Source: Oscillospiraceae bacterium
GTDB lineage: Bacteria; Bacillota_A; Clostridia; Oscillospirales; CAG-272
DNA: 16,676 bases
Reading direction: 5' to 3'
Assembly: GCA_015064195.1 (NCBI GenBank)
Contig: SVSO01000043.1
Coordinates: forward strand, 1-16,676
Positions 15,247 to 16,676 of this stretch are shown here, piece after piece. Made by a program: the position numbers and the translations under genes. A model generated the notes under the pieces. The model worked only from the letters and a program-made list of their open reading frames with translations, made no database searches and had not been told where the DNA came from. Each line of letters starts with the position of its first letter. The stretch's first letter is position 1.

Positions 15247-15288
15247 GAACGATAATCAACACAAATATGCCAAAATCGCCTTTTGGAG

Positions 15289-15323
15289 AAAAACGCTGTG
15301 AGCGGAATGCCCACAGCGTTTTT
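15289..15323 (-). terminator. Terminator after the TIM-barrel gene
   Basis: AAAAACGCTGTG (15289-15300) and CACAGCGTTTTT (15312-15323) form a 12-bp stem around an 11-nt loop. On the minus strand the hairpin ends in a run of T directly after the TIM-barrel gene stop, separating it from the fucosidase promoter. Confidence 0.88.
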
Positions 15324-15325
15324 GG

Positions 15326-16096
15326 TCATTGATCGATCATACCACGGAATTTTTCCAGAGACTGCCGGCATTTTTCAATGTATGCCGCCTCGCTGAGCTT
15401 ACCCACATAGGGGCAATAGTTCAGCTCCAGCGTCAGATCGCCGGCATAACCGCAATCGCCAAGCTCCTTCGCCGCCAGCGCAAAGTCGATGCCGCCGTCG
15501 AAGGGAATCAGATGCTGATCGCCCTGCCCGTCATTGTCATGGAGATGAGTACAGATCAGCCGGCCGCCGACACGGGGCAGAAACCGTACACCCGGTGTAT
15601 AGCAGGCTTCGTGGCCGATGTCGTAGCAGAAGCCCACGTGCGCATCGGTGAAATGCGCCAGCGTTTCAAAGAGAAGCTCTGCATGATTGATATTCTCAAA
15701 GGCCAGCTTTACGCCAGCTTTTTTGGCAAATGTCACCGCGCGCTCCAGCCGTCCGATGCCAAGTGCGAGATCCGGCTCAGCTCCGCCGGCCGTCACGTGT
15801 ACCACGAGGATCGGAATGCCAAACTGCCGGCACACATCGATGTTGCCGAGCAGCACATCCATGTACGCATCGCCGGCCTCACCGCCGTACCAGATCGTAT
15901 TACTGCCGGGGATGGTGGAATGGGAGGTCTCCTGGTTCAGTCCCAGCGCATCCGTCAGCTCCCGGACAGCGGCCATCCGCGCGGCATTGTTCGCATAGCT
16001 CTCGCCGGTGAAAAATCCGTCGAAGCCTTGCGCTTTTGCCATGGTATACAGCCGCCGCCACTCGATCCCGGCAAAAACGTCAAGATTGAACCTCAT
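15326..16096 (-). CDS. Sugar phosphate isomerase/epimerase-like TIM barrel (xylose isomerase-like, PF01261 type)
   Basis: A 256-residue cytoplasmic protein of the AP endonuclease 2/xylose isomerase-like superfamily. It shows the expected metal-site pattern: His100 in LVVHVTAGG, Glu134 in LAFENINH, Asp159 and His162 in CYDIGHE, His184/His186 in CTHLHDNDG, and Glu224 in LTLELNY. Members isomerise or epimerise free or phosphorylated sugars; the substrate here is unknown. Its ATG overlaps the stop of the upstream GH130 phosphorylase by 4 bp and has only a weak ribosome binding site, so it is probably made by translational coupling. That ties its substrate to products of mannoside phosphorolysis, or to sugars entering with them. 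Confidence 0.9.
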   Translation of the reverse strand: MRFNLDVFAGIEWRRLYTMAKAQGFDGFFTGESYANNAARMAAVRELTDALGLNQETSHSTIPGSNTIWYGGEAGDAYMDVLLGNIDVCRQFGIPILVVHVTAGGAEPDLALGIGRLERAVTFAKKAGVKLAFENINHAELLFETLAHFTDAHVGFCYDIGHEACYTPGVRFLPRVGGRLICTHLHDNDGQGDQHLIPFDGGIDFALAAKELGDCGYAGDLTLELNYCPYVGKLSEAAYIEKCRQSLEKFRGMIDQ

Positions 16097-16676
16097 TTTC
16101 CCGCTTCTTCAAGCAGCTTCAGATTCTTGTCGATCAGCTCGCAGCGCTGTGCCACGCACTCCACGGAGCGCAGGGGATCTGCGGGCGTGTTGAACACATA
16201 GTCCACCAGCTTGTCGATGGTCGTTGCGGCCACGTGCAGGCGGGTGTCGCTGGATGCGTAGTAGATGTAAACATTGCCGTTGTCACAGGCAATGGCGCCG
16301 TTGGTGAAGGTCACGTTGGACACGTCGCCCACGCGCTCGATGCCGCGGGGAGCGATCATGAAGCCGGACGGCTCTGCGATCACCTTGGCGGGATTGTCAA
16401 GTGCAGTCGCGAAGGCGTAGATGACATAGCGCAGACCTGCCGCCGTATTGCGAACGCCGTGTGCAATGTGAATCCAGCCGCGGTCAGTCTTGATCGGCAC
16501 TGCACCCGCGCCGTTCTTCACCTCGGTGATGGTGTGATACTTGCGGCAGCTGGTGATGATCTCCTCGTCAACGACGGGATTCATGATGTCCTCGCATACG
16601 CCGAAGCCGATGCCGCCGCCCGAACCGGTGTCGATGAAATCGTCCATGGGGCGGGTGTAGAATGCGTACTTGCCGT
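16093..16676 (-). CDS. GH130 mannoside phosphorylase (mannosylglucose phosphorylase-like; 5' part beyond window)
   Basis: The C-terminal part, about 194 residues, of a GH130 enzyme; the start lies beyond the right edge. The frame is open to the edge and reads [18 protein letters not shown], so the Met at 16647 is internal. This motif and [12 protein letters not shown] are characteristic of the 4-O-beta-D-mannosyl-D-glucose phosphorylase group (GH130 subfamily 1). Later motifs are [20 protein letters not shown] and the beta-propeller end [20 protein letters not shown] followed by DTRLHVAT. The reaction is phosphorolysis of a beta-1,4-mannoside to mannose 1-phosphate and a sugar, in the cytoplasm. 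The catalytic Asp is in the missing part. Specificity is inferred; beta-1,4-mannooligosaccharide phosphorylase is the main alternative. Confidence 0.9.
   Translation of the reverse strand, partial: GKYAFYTRPMDDFIDTGSGGGIGFGVCEDIMNPVVDEEIITSCRKYHTITEVKNGAGAVPIKTDRGWIHIAHGVRNTAAGLRYVIYAFATALDNPAKVIAEPSGFMIAPRGIERVGDVSNVTFTNGAIACDNGNVYIYYASSDTRLHVAATTIDKLVDYVFNTPADPLRSVECVAQRCELIDKNLKLLEEAGK

Noticed and set aside
1..16676. Mobile element, CRISPR array, toxin-antitoxin or phage defence system
   Set aside because: I found no transposase, integrase, regularly spaced repeats or small gene pairs; composition is even and gene order looks like ordinary chromosomal operons.

Overview
This window looks like chromosomal DNA from a GC-rich, gut-type Clostridia (Bacillota), perhaps the Oscillospirales or a related order. 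The evidence is near-consensus sigma-A promoters (TTGACA, 17 nt, TATAAT), strong AGGAG-type ribosome binding sites, GC-rich coding DNA set in AT-rich intergenic DNA, and gene content such as Mini-RNase III, a MoxR/DUF58/transglutaminase set, a GlpA-like/DUF1667 set and a GH130 phosphorylase. The lineage is an inference. I see no phage, IS element, CRISPR array, tRNA or rRNA.

Left part (1-3462, all minus strand). A promoter at 3434-3462 drives Mini-RNase III (mrnC), the UDP-GlcNAc 2-epimerase wecB (4-bp overlap) and a LysR-type regulator. Downstream of it a perfect-consensus promoter at 805-833 drives a type I-beta DAHP synthase, the first enzyme of the shikimate pathway, which is cut off by the window edge. 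Between this promoter and the enzyme lies the most striking element of the window: a 33-codon leader ORF with the run YYYYYFY, a hairpin over those Tyr/Phe codons, a competing antiterminator pairing and an intrinsic terminator. Together these form a textbook-shaped tyrosine/phenylalanine ribosome-mediated attenuator.

Middle (3513-8703, minus strand). A MoxR AAA+ ATPase, a DUF58 protein and a 945-residue membrane-anchored transglutaminase-like protein form one tight operon with its own promoter (8750-8779) and a strong terminator (3466-3506). Together they are probably an envelope-associated module.

Right-centre (8880-14012, plus strand). Divergent from MoxR, a promoter at 8880-8908 drives an RpiR/SIS regulator and then four closely packed genes: a GlpA-like FAD dehydrogenase with a C-terminal [2Fe-2S] domain, a pyridine nucleotide-disulphide-type flavoprotein, a DUF1667 four-cysteine protein, and an uncharacterised protein that may be a beta-propeller. 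The operon resembles a soluble anaerobic glycerol-3-phosphate (or related 2-hydroxy acid) oxidation system under phosphosugar-responsive control. It ends at a bidirectional terminator (14060-14099).

Right end (14188-16676, minus strand). A short intracellular GH29 alpha-L-fucosidase has its own promoter, and a perfect palindrome lies over its -10 box. Upstream of it, a xylose-isomerase-like TIM-barrel protein is translationally coupled to a GH130 mannosylglucose-type phosphorylase that runs off the window. This end is carbohydrate catabolism, probably of mannan- and fucose-containing glycans.
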